Shown here: piece after piece, positions 49,261 to 61,870 of the stretch
Layout: the number at the start of each line of letters is the position of its first letter
Position numbering within the stretch: position 1 is the first letter of the stretch
Source: Pontederia crassipes
Taxonomy: Eukaryota > Streptophyta > Magnoliopsida > Commelinales > Pontederiaceae
DNA length: 64,000 nucleotides
Direction of reading: 5' to 3'
NCBI GenBank assembly: GCA_030549335.1
Contig: CM060194.1
Coordinates: 64,136,547-64,200,546, forward strand
The notes under the pieces: generated by a model
Databases searched by the model: none
What the model was told of the DNA's origin: nothing
What the model saw: only the letters and a program-made list of their open reading frames with translations
Made by a program: the position numbers and the translations under genes

Positions 49261-50560
49261 CAAAAAATGTAAAATTATTATATTTTAGCATAGATAATTG
49301 AATAGTTATTATATTTCTTCCTAAATTGTATTGTTAATAGAACTGACCTCATCAAACTTTTATTAGATTTGATTTGAGATTATCTTTATCGCTACCATAT
49401 CAGATCCTATTATTCCTTATGTTATTGATCCAGTAGTTTTCTCCTTATTTGATCCTTATCTAACCTAAAGTAAATTGCTAAAGATATGTCTTTAGGTTAA
49501 ATAAGATAAAAGATAAAAACTGTTGGGTCTCCATGTTCTCCGATTGTCTCTAAGCCCCCTAGACCATTATTGTTATAGTATTGTATGGGGCAGATAGTGT
49601 ACCTAGATGTTTGAAATGTCATCTTTTAGGAAAGCTATGGCTGTCCTGTGATGGCTATAGTCCCCCACCATCACGAATATATTGTTAGCGCTATTATTAG
49701 AGGGTGACTTGCCATGGTTTGATCTCCCACTGGCCTACATAAAAGAGACATGAAATTTTTCATAATTGATCGAACGCTCCCTAACTGAATTGAATTGAAC
49801 ATCATTGAAATTGAATATAATTTAAATTGAATAGAATTGAATTGAATTGAAATTGATTAGATGCCATAGTGATCAGGCATAATTGCTAATTGATAATTGA
49901 TTGATTGATCCCTTGATCTCTTACCTAATCTCATCATTGATTTATGGTCTCATTGATTATTGAGCTCTTTCATATTATTCTATCTTGTGCTCTATTGATT
50001 AGTGATTATTGTTTTATTATTGAGCACTATTGATCGACTTATCGTTATGGTTAGACCCTACGTACTGAGTATTTTTATACTCATGGATTTTCCCCTGTAT
50101 CATGCAGGTGAGATGATAGAGGATGGTGATGCAGGTGGTCATGCTCAGTGACAGAGATGTTGCACATGGTGTAGAATTTAGTCCTACTAGATTAGCTTTT
50201 CTTTTCCGCATATTTAGTATGTTAGAGTTATGGACGTTTCCAGCTCCTTGACATTATATATTGTTAGACGATCTTTTCTTAATTCTGCATTTTATAGAGC
50301 TTTATTTCCGCAAAAATTATTTACTAATAGAATTGTGTAGCGCCTTTGGGATGACTTTGAGCACGTGATAGTCACATGGGTCTCGGGGCGTTACACATAT
50401 ATTGTGTATTTTTTTCTCTTTAATCTATAGACAAATGCCAACATCTAAAAGTATAGTAGTAATTTATAGTGCCTTTATTTACTTATGATTCTGGTGGGAT
50501 CACCTATTAGAAATAACAGTATAATCCATAATAGTCGTATTGCGTGATTACATGTATGTT

Positions 50561-53548
50561 TAATAACTAACTTTAAAAATTATATAGTGTTTTAATACAT
50601 ATACAAATCTTTCTTAAATAGTAAAAGTGCATCTATATGTGTGATTGTGATCTATTAATAATAAATGTTTCTTATCACGTCGTCTGATAATAACGTCTGT
50701 GATAAGCAAACTTGACCCGGGTTCACAAATACCCGGCCTGAGTTTAGGCATTGCACACAACTTGAGTCGGACTCGATCTGATGGGATAACCCATCCCGAG
50801 TGTATGTTAGACCCAGCCCGAATATTTCAAAATTCCAAGTTGTTAGCCCTATTTGACCTTATTCTTCGTGTTTTCATGCTCTAGACCTATCGTACCTCCG
50901 AAATAATGATTTTGCAGAACAAAATAGAAGTATGAGTAGTTTTTTACTCTAACAAATTTTAGAAAAATATAAGAAAACGGATGCATACCATGATAAAATT
51001 ATGAAAAATAACTTAAATTATGCATGAAAAATATGTATAAAATTGTATGCATCATGCACTTACCACACACATGAATAAGGATGGTTAGTAAATTTCATGT
51101 ATTGCATGCCTATCACGTTGGCGCTAGGTAACTTTTAACGTCATAAACTTTGCAAATACATTGCATGTCAAACAATGATATCATTCAATTTTTTTCCATG
51201 GTTAGTGTCATTCAATCTAGTTCCAATTAAAGCTCCTAAATGCCATATAATGGAGGAGCTCATTCTCAAATTACTTGGCATCAAATACAATCAAAATATA
51301 TGTAGAGGCCTCAAAAACCTTATTCACTTCCTTCCTATTTGCTTTGGAATCGAAGTCCAACCTCTTGCGTTGCTCAAGCCACACAGAATGGTGACTTGTA
51401 TCCAGAGCATTTGAATCCATGTTTGACAGATGGTGCTACTACTCATCGACAAGTGCATCACTTCTCTACGAACCCAATCACAAAGGGTGGAATGACTGAT
51501 TCCGCTATACTCAGCATATTCACATCTTGTACTTGATCACTGCAGAGATGAGTCTTGGAAGGTTACATCATCACCGAAGTTGTGACATCACGTAAAAAAA
51601 ATAAAAAAAAGGGAATGGGTCACAAAGGAGGAGTGATTCTCATGCCACACATCCGTCATGCCTATTCTGCCGCCACTAGCCCACCTCATAATAATTATCT
51701 CTCTAATAATAATCTTCTCTCTTTCTTTCTCCCATATCCACAGGACAATTTTATTTCCCACTTCCTCTTCTCTCATTGTTGAGGATGTGCAATAGGAGAT
51801 GGAGGAGAAACAAGTGGAGGAAGGAGGAGAGATAAAGAAAAAGAGGAAGAACGAAGGACACGAGGAAGAAATCATCGTCAAAATGATATAGTAACGGAGA
51901 TCTAAGTATTCTTATTATTTTTTTCTTCGCGAAACTACGATGATTCTCGAATTTATGAATGATATTATAAATTTCATATACTTCTGCCCCATTTTCAGTC
52001 TCAAGCATATGTTTGTTATCCTTCCTATTATGTTTAAACTATGCATAATTCTTCTATTACTTTTTTGTATGCTTCCTATGACCATTTAGTAAAGCATGCA
52101 TGTTTAGTGTTCCCAAATCTCTTTGTAATACTCAATGCTTGATATATTATTTGCACACTTTTGTAGCTGTGTATTTGTTAATCTCCCTCTTGATTATAGT
52201 TTCAAAATTGGACCCTCGGAGTCCAAGCAACTATGAATTAAATTAATAGTGAATTACTGTGGGAAATAAATTACCTTACGGTAATCAATATTAATTATGA
52301 ATAAAGTATTTTAAAAAATATCAGAAGTACATTGAAGATTAATATTTTTTTAGAAAGAAATACTTTTATCTTGAGGGAGGAAAAATGTATACACACTATT
52401 CCATAACAATTACAACTAAAACTAAAAACTAACATAAGAAAGAATCCAAAATTGATGTATTATTACAACTTAAAGTTCAACACAAAAGACATGACATAAT
52501 AATATAAAAAAGATTCATATCCATGTGCTACAATCACTATATCACTTAGCAAGAATCATATAACTATAGAGATCAACACAAGAGACTCTCCTCCTATAAG
52601 CTTTGAGAAATTTCGTGTGAAAAATATAACATATGAACTTTGTTCTCAAATACTTTACTAAAATAACAACCAATGTGATTGTATGTCATTATAGATTTAG
52701 AAATCACTAATAAAACATTACCAAATTTATCACTAGTATATGTAAGTGCAATGAGATCAATTCAATATTTGGTGTCCATAAGGATCGGTGATTAGATATT
52801 CATTTTTTAACAACAATGATCGATATCATAAGTTGTTCTTTCTATTTCTTTTATCTTACTCCATGGTAACACATTGGCAATTTATTGATAGTTTATGGTT
52901 AAATCAATATCATCAATATCAATGTTCTTTTACCACAAATATGGATAATTTAGTATTCCATCTTTGACATCATACTCATCATAAGTTGTTATTTCAAAGC
53001 TTTTGATTTAGTATATGGAATAGCTCTCATTTTTATAAGGTATGCCATATAAAATAATATAAACATATGCAGGTTTAGTCAATGATATATTGAATCAAGA
53101 GAGGTGTTAGACAAGAATGTGACACACTCTTTGTGTGTAATCTTTTTCTACTATGCTAACAATAAAACTCCAATGTAGAGATAAAAATGTTATCACTTCT
53201 TTTGTTTTTTTTATATTAACCTAATTATTGTCTTTTACACATCAATTATAAGACCAGGTTTGAGATACTTGGTTTTTCAATTGATGGAATACAAATCACT
53301 GCAATATTAATTGACTATAAGTGAGAATTGAAAATGGTAACAAAGAATTAAATTTATAAATAATCTCAGTCGATTTTCCTAGATTGCGATATGATTGAGC
53401 CCTAGCACAACGAATTTCATTATGTCTTAGCCATTGCACATGTGATATCACTATTGCCTAGTCATAAGGTCATTTAAAATTCTACGAAATACAAGCATAA
53501 TATTGTCATTTTTTGGTATTTTAAATTTCATTTACTTTCCTTCAGTTA
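50561..53548. other. AT-rich spacer with an isolated GC block
   Basis: A short block at about 50705-50825 (GACCCGGGTTCAC, ACCCGGCCTGAGTTTA, GTCGGACTCGATCTG) resembles the LTR GC blocks and may be a remnant of the family. A segment at 51060-51530 matches 56500-56850. The rest is AT-rich with no gene recognised. Confidence 0.5.
51060..51530 (+). repeat. Diverged copy of the 56.5-kb transcribed-looking unit
   Basis: GGAGGAGCTCATTCTCAAATTAC and later GAGCATTTGAATCCATGTTT, GATGGTGCT, CACTTCTCTACGAACCCAATC parallel 56570-56845 in the same order. The coding sense differs and is not kept, so this is shared non-coding or decayed sequence. Confidence 0.6.
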
Positions 53549-55202
53549 CACTACTACTAGAAAAACGCGGATTACCGACGGTTCGAACCGTCGGTAATCA
53601 GCCCGAAAATCGTCGGTAACGTAATTACCGACGGTTTTTCAGTCGGAATCGATCCGTCGAAAAAACGCTCGTCGTAAACGGATTTGCGATGGTTGAAAAA
53701 ATTCGTCGAAAATATCGACGATTCTGACCGTCGGAACAGTCCTCGGCGGTTTCATCCGTCGAAATTTTCCGATGGTTGCAACCGCCGAAAAAGTCCCCGA
53801 CGGTTCGAATCGTCGATATTTCCGACGGTTACAACCGTCGAAAAAGGCCGGCGGTCCGAACCGTCGATATTTCTGATGGTTGCAACCGCCGGAAAAGGCC
53901 GGCGGTCCGAGCCGTCGAAATTTCCGACGGTTGCAACCGCCGAAAAAGGCCGGCGGTTCGAACCATCGTAACTTTTCGACGGTCGCAACTGTCGAAACTT
54001 TGGACGGGCGTCACAACCGTCGATCTTTTGATGGTCGTAACCGTCGCAAATAATTTTTTAAATATAAAAAAAAATTAGCGGCCGGATCCGGCCGCTGGAG
54101 GCCGAATCCGCCGCCAAGAGGCCGGATCCGGGCGCTGGAGGCCGGATCCGGCCGTCCGGGCGCTGGAGGCCGGAACCGGCCCGCCTGGCGGCCGCTGGAG
54201 ACCGGAACCTGGCGGCCGATCCGACAGCCTGGCGGCGGATCCGGCCGTGGCCGTTCGGCGTGGGAGGGTCGTCGGGGTCCGGCGCGCGGGAGAGGCCGAT
54301 CCGGTGCTCACGACCGGGAGAGAGAGAGAGGAGAGGAGGGAGAGAGAGAGGAGTGGAGGGAGGAGGGAGAGAGAAGAGGGAGGAGGGAAAATATATAAAG
54401 GAAAAAAGTGGAAAGAAAGCGGGAAAAAGGAAAAAAAAAGCGGGATAACGAAATTTTAATTACCGATGGTTTCGGCCGTCGAAAACATAAATATTAAATA
54501 TTTTTATTTTATTTAGTTATATATAATATTTATTTTTTATTTTACCGACGATTTGGACCGTCGCTAGTTATATTAATAAAATACTCTTATATATGATATT
54601 ATTATACATTTACCGATGGTTACGACCTTCGAAAATTGCGCTGGATTTTGCGACGGATGGATATCCGTCAGAAATATCGACGTTCCTAATCATCAAAAAA
54701 TTAAATAATAATATAATAAATTATATAATTAATTTTTTTTATTTCCGACGGTCGTGACCGTCGGAAAATCCGTCGAAAAAATTTAATAATAATATTAAAA
54801 ATATATAATTTAAATTTTTTTATTTCCGACGGTCGTAACCGTCAGAAAAGTCGTCGGAAATTGCGACGGATGGATATCCGTCGAAAATATCGACGTTCCT
54901 AATCGTCGAAAAATTAATAAAAAAATTTAATAATAATATTAAAAATATATAATTTAATTTTTTTATTTCCGACGGTCGTAACCGTCGGAAAAGTCGTCGG
55001 AAATTGCGATGGATGGATATCCGTCGAAAATATCGACGTTCCTAATCGTCAAAAAATTAAATAATAATATAAATTATTTCCGACGGTCATAACCGTCGAA
55101 AAATCCGTCGGAAACAGAACCGTCGAAAAATCCGTCGCAAATTACGACGGATTTAGAACCGTCGAAAATTATCCGTCGGAAAATCACGATTTTTTTGTAG
55201 TG
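53549..55202. mobile_element. Non-autonomous CACTA (En/Spm) element (1.65 kb)
   Basis: The left end is CACTACTACTAGAAAAAC and the reverse complement of the right end is CACTACAAAAAAATC. The interior is packed with dozens of short palindromic units of the type CCGACGGTT.NAACCGTCGG, as in CACTA subterminal arrays bound by the transposase. A GC-rich core (54078-54310) repeats GGCCGGATCCGGCCG and GGGCGCTGGAGG. The right part has three repeats of about 140 bp (GCGACGGATGGATATCCGTC near 54650, 54863 and 55007). A 3-bp target duplication is not evident (TTA left, CAC right). No transposase gene. Confidence 0.82.
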
Positions 55203-56560
55203 CACGTGGTGTATTTAATCTATGTTTTATTGAAGTTGCTTAAACTCCTTATAATACACGCATGCCATGGGGGCATATTTGTAATGTTCATATGATACAT
55301 GAGCCATGAGATCATCTTTGTAACCTTCAGATGATACACACATGCCATGAACTAAGTCATTTAAAATTACATTCAATACATGTACATGCATAGTGTTGCT
55401 GCTTACATAACTTTAGTGTCATTTATTTTTTCGATTGTACGTGGTGTCATTTAATTTTTATTCAAGTGAAGTTGTCTAACAAACTATATAACAATCATGA
55501 GATCATCTTTGTATACACACATGTCATGAGCTAGCTAGGTAATTTAAAATTGAACATGTATAGTGTTGCTGCTTACATGACTTTAGTGCCATTTTTTTTC
55601 GTTATACTTAGTGTCACTTAATTTATATTCGAGTGAAGTTTCCTAAAATCTCTATAATGGCCGTGTGATACATGCATGTCATGAGGTCTTTTATAATATT
55701 AATGCGATACACGAATATCATGATATCATCTTTGTAACAATACACACATGGCATAAGCTGTCATTTAAAATTACATGTAATACACACAATTTTGCCGCTT
55801 GCATGACTTTAGTGTTATTTATTTATTATTATACTTAATGTCATTTGACTTTTAACTTAGTGTCATTTAATTTTTATTCCAATGAACTTGCCTAAATTCT
55901 CTATATTAGTTGTGTGATACATGTATGCCATGAGGCCATCTTTATAATATTCATGTGATACATGTATGCCGGGAGATAATATTTGTTTTCGGATGATACA
56001 CGATGTCTTGAGCTAGGTAATTTAAAATTACATGCAATACACGCATAGTGTTGAACTTACATGACTTTAGTGTAATTTTTTCAGATATACTTAGTTTCAT
56101 TTAATTTCTATTCAACTGAAGTTGTCTAAAATCTCTGTAACGATTGTATGATACACGCATGCCATGAGGTCATATTTATAATATTCATGTGACACACATA
56201 AATCATGAGATCATCTTTGTAACGTTCGAATGGTACACATGCAATAAGCTAGGTCATTTAAAATTACGTGCAACATGCACAATTCTATTGCTTACATGAT
56301 TTTAGTGTCATTTACTTTTTCGGTTATACTTAGTGTCATTTAATTGAAGCTTCAATTTCTATAACGGTCGTGTGATTGTCACGTATGGGATCATCTTTGT
56401 AACGTTCGGAGATACACGCATGCCATGATGTCATTTCAAATTACGTGCAGTACACGCATAATCTTGTCACTTATACATGACTTTAATGTCATTTATTTTT
56501 TCCATTATAATTAACGTCATTTACTTTATATTCAATTGAAGTTGCCTAAAACACCTATAA
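55203..56560. repeat. Degenerate tandem array, about six units of 170-260 bp
   Basis: The phrase GCTTACATGACTTTAGTGTCATTT recurs with changes near 55392, 55563, 55790, 56050, 56286 and 56465. Between the copies, ACACGCATGCCATGAG, GATCATCTTTGTAAC and TAATTT.TATTCAA.TGAAGTTG also recur. Unequal spacing indicates an old array. Confidence 0.75.
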
Positions 56561-57125
56561 ATAGTGGAGTTCATTCTAAAATTTCATCATAGCAAACTCT
56601 GCCAAATGTGCAAGAGCACCCCAAAACCTTGTCTACTTTCTTCCTAGATCTTTTAGGATACTCTGGTATTCAACCTCGCCGTTTTCCCATAGGCCACAGA
56701 TCGGCTGCTATCAGCTAGTGGCCTCGATCTCGAGCATTTTGCATGTCCACCAAATGGTGCTGCAGGTCCTCCAAAAGGTGGCTTGTGCTCATGGACAAGA
56801 AGTGGAACACTTCTCTGTTGAACCCATTCACAAAAGTGGAATGAGGTTTCGAATACGAAGCTCATTTCCGAAGTTGTTCTATCCGCGAGAGCTGAATGCG
56901 TTATCGTGCTCAACGGTGCCGATTGCGCCGTGCTATCATTCAGCATTCTGAAGCATGAGAAGCGGACGATCACGAAGGTGATCGAATGAGATGTATCTTC
57001 TGCTTTGTCGATGCATTTTCTGTCTTTTATTAAACTTGTTGCAGTACTAGTTGTAATCCTCAGTGCTCTGTTTGCAGCGAAAACATATTGTCGATGGCCT
57101 TTTAGAGTATGATGTTTGCACAATT
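56560..57125 (+). other. Promoter-like start and unrecognised transcribed-looking segment
   Basis: CTATAAATAGTGGAGTTCATTC at about 56575 looks like a TATA box with a start region. The sequence that follows is less AT-rich to about 57120. No reading frame on either strand gives a known protein. A minus-strand frame of 156 codons (56653-57123) is probably chance. The matching copy at 51060-51530 shows this unit has been duplicated. Confidence 0.35.
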
Positions 57126-57644
57126 CTGAGATGCTAAGTTGCAGAAAAGTTTTTATCTTCCTTTCAGTTATAGTTTGGAATATGGCATTCTGGTTTTCTC
57201 ATGGTCCAAGAAGGCACCAACTGACTTAAACTAAAATTACTTTTTCCTAATTAATCATTAAGTTCAGAGATGGGAATGAACAACCTAACACTAATCAACA
57301 ACTGAAATCATATCCTCTGGAAAGATATATTTCTGAACTCCGCACATGGCAAATCAGGCGAACTCCAAGGGAGAATGATTAAACTGCGAAACTTCCCTAT
57401 CCGTTTGCAAGATTGGGAATCAGTGATCCATGTTCATGCAGAGCAAGTGCAAATGCCAACATGATCAAGCACATATAAAGCAAGTGCAAGCCCCAAAATT
57501 TTACAATCAAATTAATGGCGGAAGTACCAACCATAGCACCACTGATCATGGTGAAATGTTCTCTGGTACTGAAACATCTCTAAGTTAAAAATTATATTTT
57601 CATTAAGGTTTGATTAAATGATTGCTGTATTAATCACTTCCGGG
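57126..57644. other. Spacer, no gene seen
   Basis: No coding similarity or structured repeat was recognised. Confidence 0.45.
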
Positions 57645-58015
57645 TCATAAACTGCCACATCCCAATCCAACCAACTTTTCGCTCAGCTCCCGCAGCCACT
57701 TCACTGGCTTCCTCTGGGACAACTGGTTCTCAAATGATGCGGGAGTTGCTGTTCCAGCTCCAGTACGCACCGAACTTGGTCGAACTCGGATCACTCACCA
57801 CTCGGTACGGGGTACGCCATTTTTTGACAGAAGCTTGAACAAGGGGATGTGGTCTCTGAAGACTGCCAGGGTATAAGGAGGCGAATGTGATGCCGGTCTC
57901 CTCGTGGAACCGCCTGTGGGAACCCCTGCATGGTCAGCACTCAGCATGTTGCACGCCTTGCTGTCCTTCTAGGCCTTTGCGCCGTCGAAATCTCCCTCCG
58001 TCGATCATGGTTGAG
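57645..58015 (-). pseudogene. Protochlorophyllide oxidoreductase (POR) C-terminal pseudogene
   Basis: Across broken frames the minus strand reads in POR order: SMIDGG, DGAKA, a TAG, KDSKACNML (the catalytic YxxxK region, whose Tyr codon is now the stop), [49 protein letters not shown], and ELSEKLVGLG. POR is the plastid light-driven enzyme that reduces protochlorophyllide to chlorophyllide. At least four frame changes and several small deletions are present (including between LYPG and VFRDH, and after FKLL), so it is dead. No introns were seen within the fragment, and a retrocopy origin is possible. Confidence 0.85.
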
Positions 58016-60109
58016 CCGCTCACTCGCCGGCGAGCCCTCTGATTGGTTCTTGTTTGGAGAATGGTCTGCCTGCCAAATGAAGTCTTCTAAAGTTGCCTGC
58101 TTTTGCGTGTAAGTAGTTAACTAAGCAAATCGTGCCAGTGCACGGTGTTTTCACCACGCTCCTCCTTTGCGCTAACCGGACTCCGCACGCTGCTCCATTT
58201 TCTACTGTGAAGGTCGTTTGATTTAACCGTCGATCACAACTTCGCCGGACGCCCTCGGACGCCGCCGGCCACCGAAGGGTTTCCGCCGCCGGCCCCCTGC
58301 TTTTTGTTCTTCCGTCGTGACATTGTGCGAACCAAACGACGTGAATGAACCAGTACTTTTTAAAATTACCACATTTATTCTTAGCCGTTTATCTACATTT
58401 ATGATTGCACAGCAGCCGTAGATCTATTGGTTTTATTTATTAAATCTACGTAAGATCTTAGCCATAGAATCCTATCAAGTTAATGAAGTTATATCGACCA
58501 TGGATTTAAATAAGCAATATATGAGACCATCGAGAAATTTTAGGCCGAGGGCTTATTCGCCCTTTTGACCGGCCCATTATACTTTTACGGACGACCAATA
58601 GTAAATCGGAAACATAATTCTATTTAGGATTATTATGTTAGTCAGAACAAGTGACACTTTCTTATGAGTCCATAGGATGTAGTACCAAGATTTAAAATTC
58701 TGTCATAATATCTTTTTAGTTAAAATAATCAAACGTATAATCATATATCTTTAAATGCTAGTTATTAAATATATAATTTATTTATCTGTATTTAATATAA
58801 CATAATGTAGGTTATCTATATTTAATAATATGATTATATTATGATTGTAGAGACTATAGAGAAGGAAATCTTTTCAAATTGTTAGAAAATTTTCGTTGTT
58901 GTTAGTTTATTAGAAAATTATGCAAACTTGTCCAATCATAATCTTATAAGATATTGTTTGACACGTAAAAATTAATAGAGTATTTCGTAGCAAGTAACGT
59001 TTTATTAGAGTCAAAACGTTATTATAAGTATTTGGTAAATATTTTTTTAAGTAACGCTTAGATGTTTGAACACAAAACGTCATATGTTACTTGTACTAAC
59101 TTATAGAATATAGAGGTAGCGTTTTTATATTTTCTTCCTATTATACTCTTATTTTTTAAATAAAAAATAATTTAATTATTAAACATTATATATTATTTTT
59201 ATTTTATATATCACATCTTTAATTTTACTTACAATCCAAATAAGATTTTTATTTTTAAGTGATCAATATTTTATATTAAAATAATATTCTAAAAAGTATC
59301 AAAATTCAGGATAAAATATTTAAATTAAATTTTATAAATATAATGCATATAAAAATGATCGTAAATTATATTTGTGTCTATTTTTATCATTTTATACAAT
59401 ACACTAATTTAACCGTTATTGTTACCACTCAATTTTTATTGAATTTATAAATAAATCGCTATCCGCTAATAGCTAATCACCAAATCGCTATCATCTAGTC
59501 GAATCACTATCCTCTAATAAAATCACGAATTTTACTAAAAAGCCTTATATTTATCTACATACACAATCATTCTCAAACAACCATTCACATTTATCTTTTT
59601 CTTATATATTTTAATGTTTTATATTTTTTTCTAATATTTTCTAACTTAGGTGCCATAAAATACCATTAATTATTCTTGCCAATGACATTATAACTCATTA
59701 CATCACTATAATCAAGAAACCTTTCCAATTCTGATCTATACTATTATAATCATTTTCTATTCATTTAAATGAAATATGAAGAGCTCTCAGCCACATCCAT
59801 AAATCCGAGAGCTATTACTTTACTTCCGGAAGAACTACAATTCCGAAGGACAGTGGTAACACGGCAGAGGCACACTCTCATCTCCCTGAAACCCCCCATG
59901 GCGCGCCTTCCTTTTGCAGCCATCCTCGACCACCATTGAATACCTACAGGTGTGATCTCCCTTCTCTCTTGTTCCTGTTGGATGGTTTGTCTCATCTCTC
60001 TTTCCTGCAGATGCTTGATCGTTGTTGCTTCGCCAATCTTTCTTACGTATGCTTGGATATTACTACTTTATCATTCATTTTTTCGTTTGCTCTTTTTTTG
60101 GATTCCTCT
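58016..60109. other. Spacer upstream of LTR 4
   Basis: 58100-58340 is GC-rich (CGCCGGACGCC, CGCCGCCGGCC) without a recognised product. 58340-59760 is AT-rich. 59770-60109 is more balanced and contains a short ATG frame at about 59899 but no known gene. Confidence 0.45.
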
Positions 60110-60895
60110 TGTAATGCCTTTAAAATTGACCCTCCTGCTACGTAGGCAGTCAGTTTAACTTTGAGGGCGCTACACTGCCTGCTACATCCTTGATTTTGAC
60201 TAGTCAACAAATGACATACGTGGCAATTGAAATAATAACAAAACAAGTGGAAAAAAATTGCGGAAGAGAAAACCTCAGAAAATCAAAGGACATCAATATT
60301 TAATGAAATCAATCAAGAGGAAAGAGAAGATTACATATTTCAAACAATTCGAGCAAATTGACACATGTACAATGCCAAAAGAGAGAACCATAATATCCTT
60401 CGAATACAAGAACTAATTATAAGAATAATGAAATAAGAGAGTGGGAAGCTATTGCGTTGGACAAGTCATGTGCAGTTGTCCCTAGCTCTGTGCCCTCCAT
60501 CACCTCCTTAGGTAGGATTCTCACCTGTAAAATCCCAACGAAGGAGCATAGAATACCCGTGATCGAAACACCCAGCACTATAGAAACATAGGTGATGAAA
60601 TGATGATTCATATCATGATTAAACAAAATGGTTAATCAATAAAATAACATGCTTTGATCACTAGTCTCAATACCTTGATCACAATAAACTATGAACAATA
60701 TTTATTCATATATATACTTTGTTCTTTACTATAATAATACCTTGTTATGTACTTTGTTATTGCTTTGCTCCACGTGAACTACATCTTTTACATTACTATG
60801 CAGTCCTTGAGGTTTGTTGTCCTATGCGAGCTCGACTTGATTAAGTTGAGAAGCTAAATGTTGCTCTATACATCTATGTAGTCAGGGATGCTCAT

Positions 60896-61215
60896 GATAG
60901 GGAAGGTGTATGCCGAAGCATACCCTTTTCGGAATACAGGTAGGAGATGACATGTACCCAAGGAACCGTGGTCATTAAAGACCCGTAGGTTCATTGTCTC
61001 CTCAGCTAAGCTATTTATTCCTCTAGCACTATACTTTGTAATTCATATGTTGCCCCCTTTGGAGGAGGGGTGTGTCAATACATCACCCTTTTTTTCGGAA
61101 TACAGGTGGGAGAGGGCATGTATTCCAGGAGCAGTGGTCGTTAAGACCAGTAAGTTCACTGTCTCCTCAGTTCAACTACTTATCCCTCTCTATGCTATAC
61201 CATGGTCATTGCTCT
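60896..61215. repeat. Tandem duplication of about 165 bp inside LTR 4
   Basis: TTCGGAATACAGGTAGGAGA (about 60929) and TTCGGAATACAGGTGGGAGA (about 61096) are each followed by GTGGTC.TTAA, GTAGGTTCA or GTAAGTTCA, TGTCTCCTCAG, and ACTTATCCCTC-like text. Confidence 0.8.
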
Positions 61216-61437
61216 ATACTTTGGACGGCACATAGCTATCCTGTAGTTTCATCTTTTTTTTGTACCTATTTTATTATCATATGTGGGGTTTAGAAATCGT
61301 ATATCAGAGAAGGGTGGAGTCAGATCCCCTATCTCTGAGGCAATGACATTATGTCATGTTGCTTTGTTCTTTGTATCAAGTCCTAACTGTCCTTCAGGGT
61401 GAGAAGGGTTCATTAGGATAATTTCGTCTTTTGTAAT

Positions 61438-61870
61438 ATAACTCGGACTGGATAAAAAAAACTGGATCGGGCCTTTTGTCTAAAGTCCATACGCTTGACC
61501 CGGGCCGAGTCGGGGTTCGACTCAGGATGGATCCGCGTTTGCGTGTGGAAATTGGCCCGAACTCTGTTGTCACTGTTGTGCCTTCTTCTCGCACGGCCAT
61601 GCCATCAGAGCACGCTTTAACACGTCCGTGCTTTCGTCATGGCCGTACCATAGATCGGCACGGGCATGCCAGGGTTCAGATCGGTTGACCATTCGCCCAA
61701 ATCGATCGATTGTTCTCCATGGGAGGCATTGTCGTGCCTCTTACAAGGCACGTCCGTGCCGTGACAGCCAATGTCCTCGTGCTTGAGCACGCCCATGCCA
61801 CTTAACCGGCACGACCGTGCCATCGCGACTGGAAACAGGGCATCGATCTGCGCCCGGCTTCCCCCTCATA
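61438..61870. repeat. GC-rich degenerate repeat block of LTR 4
   Basis: Contains both motif types seen in other copies: GACCCGGGCCGAGTCGGGG (like LTRs 1 and 3) and GCACGGGCATGCC, GGCACGTCCGTGCC, GGCACGACCGTGCC (like LTR 2). It lies about 0.70 kb from the minus-strand LTR 5' end. Confidence 0.75.

Larger units (their letters stand above)
48167..50400 (+). mobile_element. Solo LTR 3 (2224 bp)
   Basis: It runs from TGTAACGACCCGG at 48172 to CTCGGGGCGTTACA at 50395, with a perfect 5-bp duplication, CATAT, at 48167-48171 and 50396-50400. A TATA-like box is at 48476 and a splice-donor-like TTAGGTACGTAAGG at about 48744. Homologous text in LTR 5 is in the same orientation. No gag/pol is adjacent, so it is a recombination remnant. 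Confidence 0.92.
47019..50560. repeat. Tandem duplication (about 692 bp unit), second copy split by LTR 3
   Basis: Unit 1 starts TTCTTTTAAATATATTATCG at about 47018 and runs to 47710. Unit 2 starts TTCTTTTAAATATACTATTA at 47711. Both share AAGAGATGCATGTATCTTGAATTA and AACTATATAGATTAAT.TAAG. Unit 2 is interrupted at 48172 by LTR 3 and resumes at 50396 with TTTTCTCTTTAATCTATAGA, which matches 47562-47582 of unit 1. Confidence 0.8.

Noticed and set aside
53684-54459. Repetitive open frames on both strands
   Set aside because: They come from the palindromic repeat array of the CACTA element.
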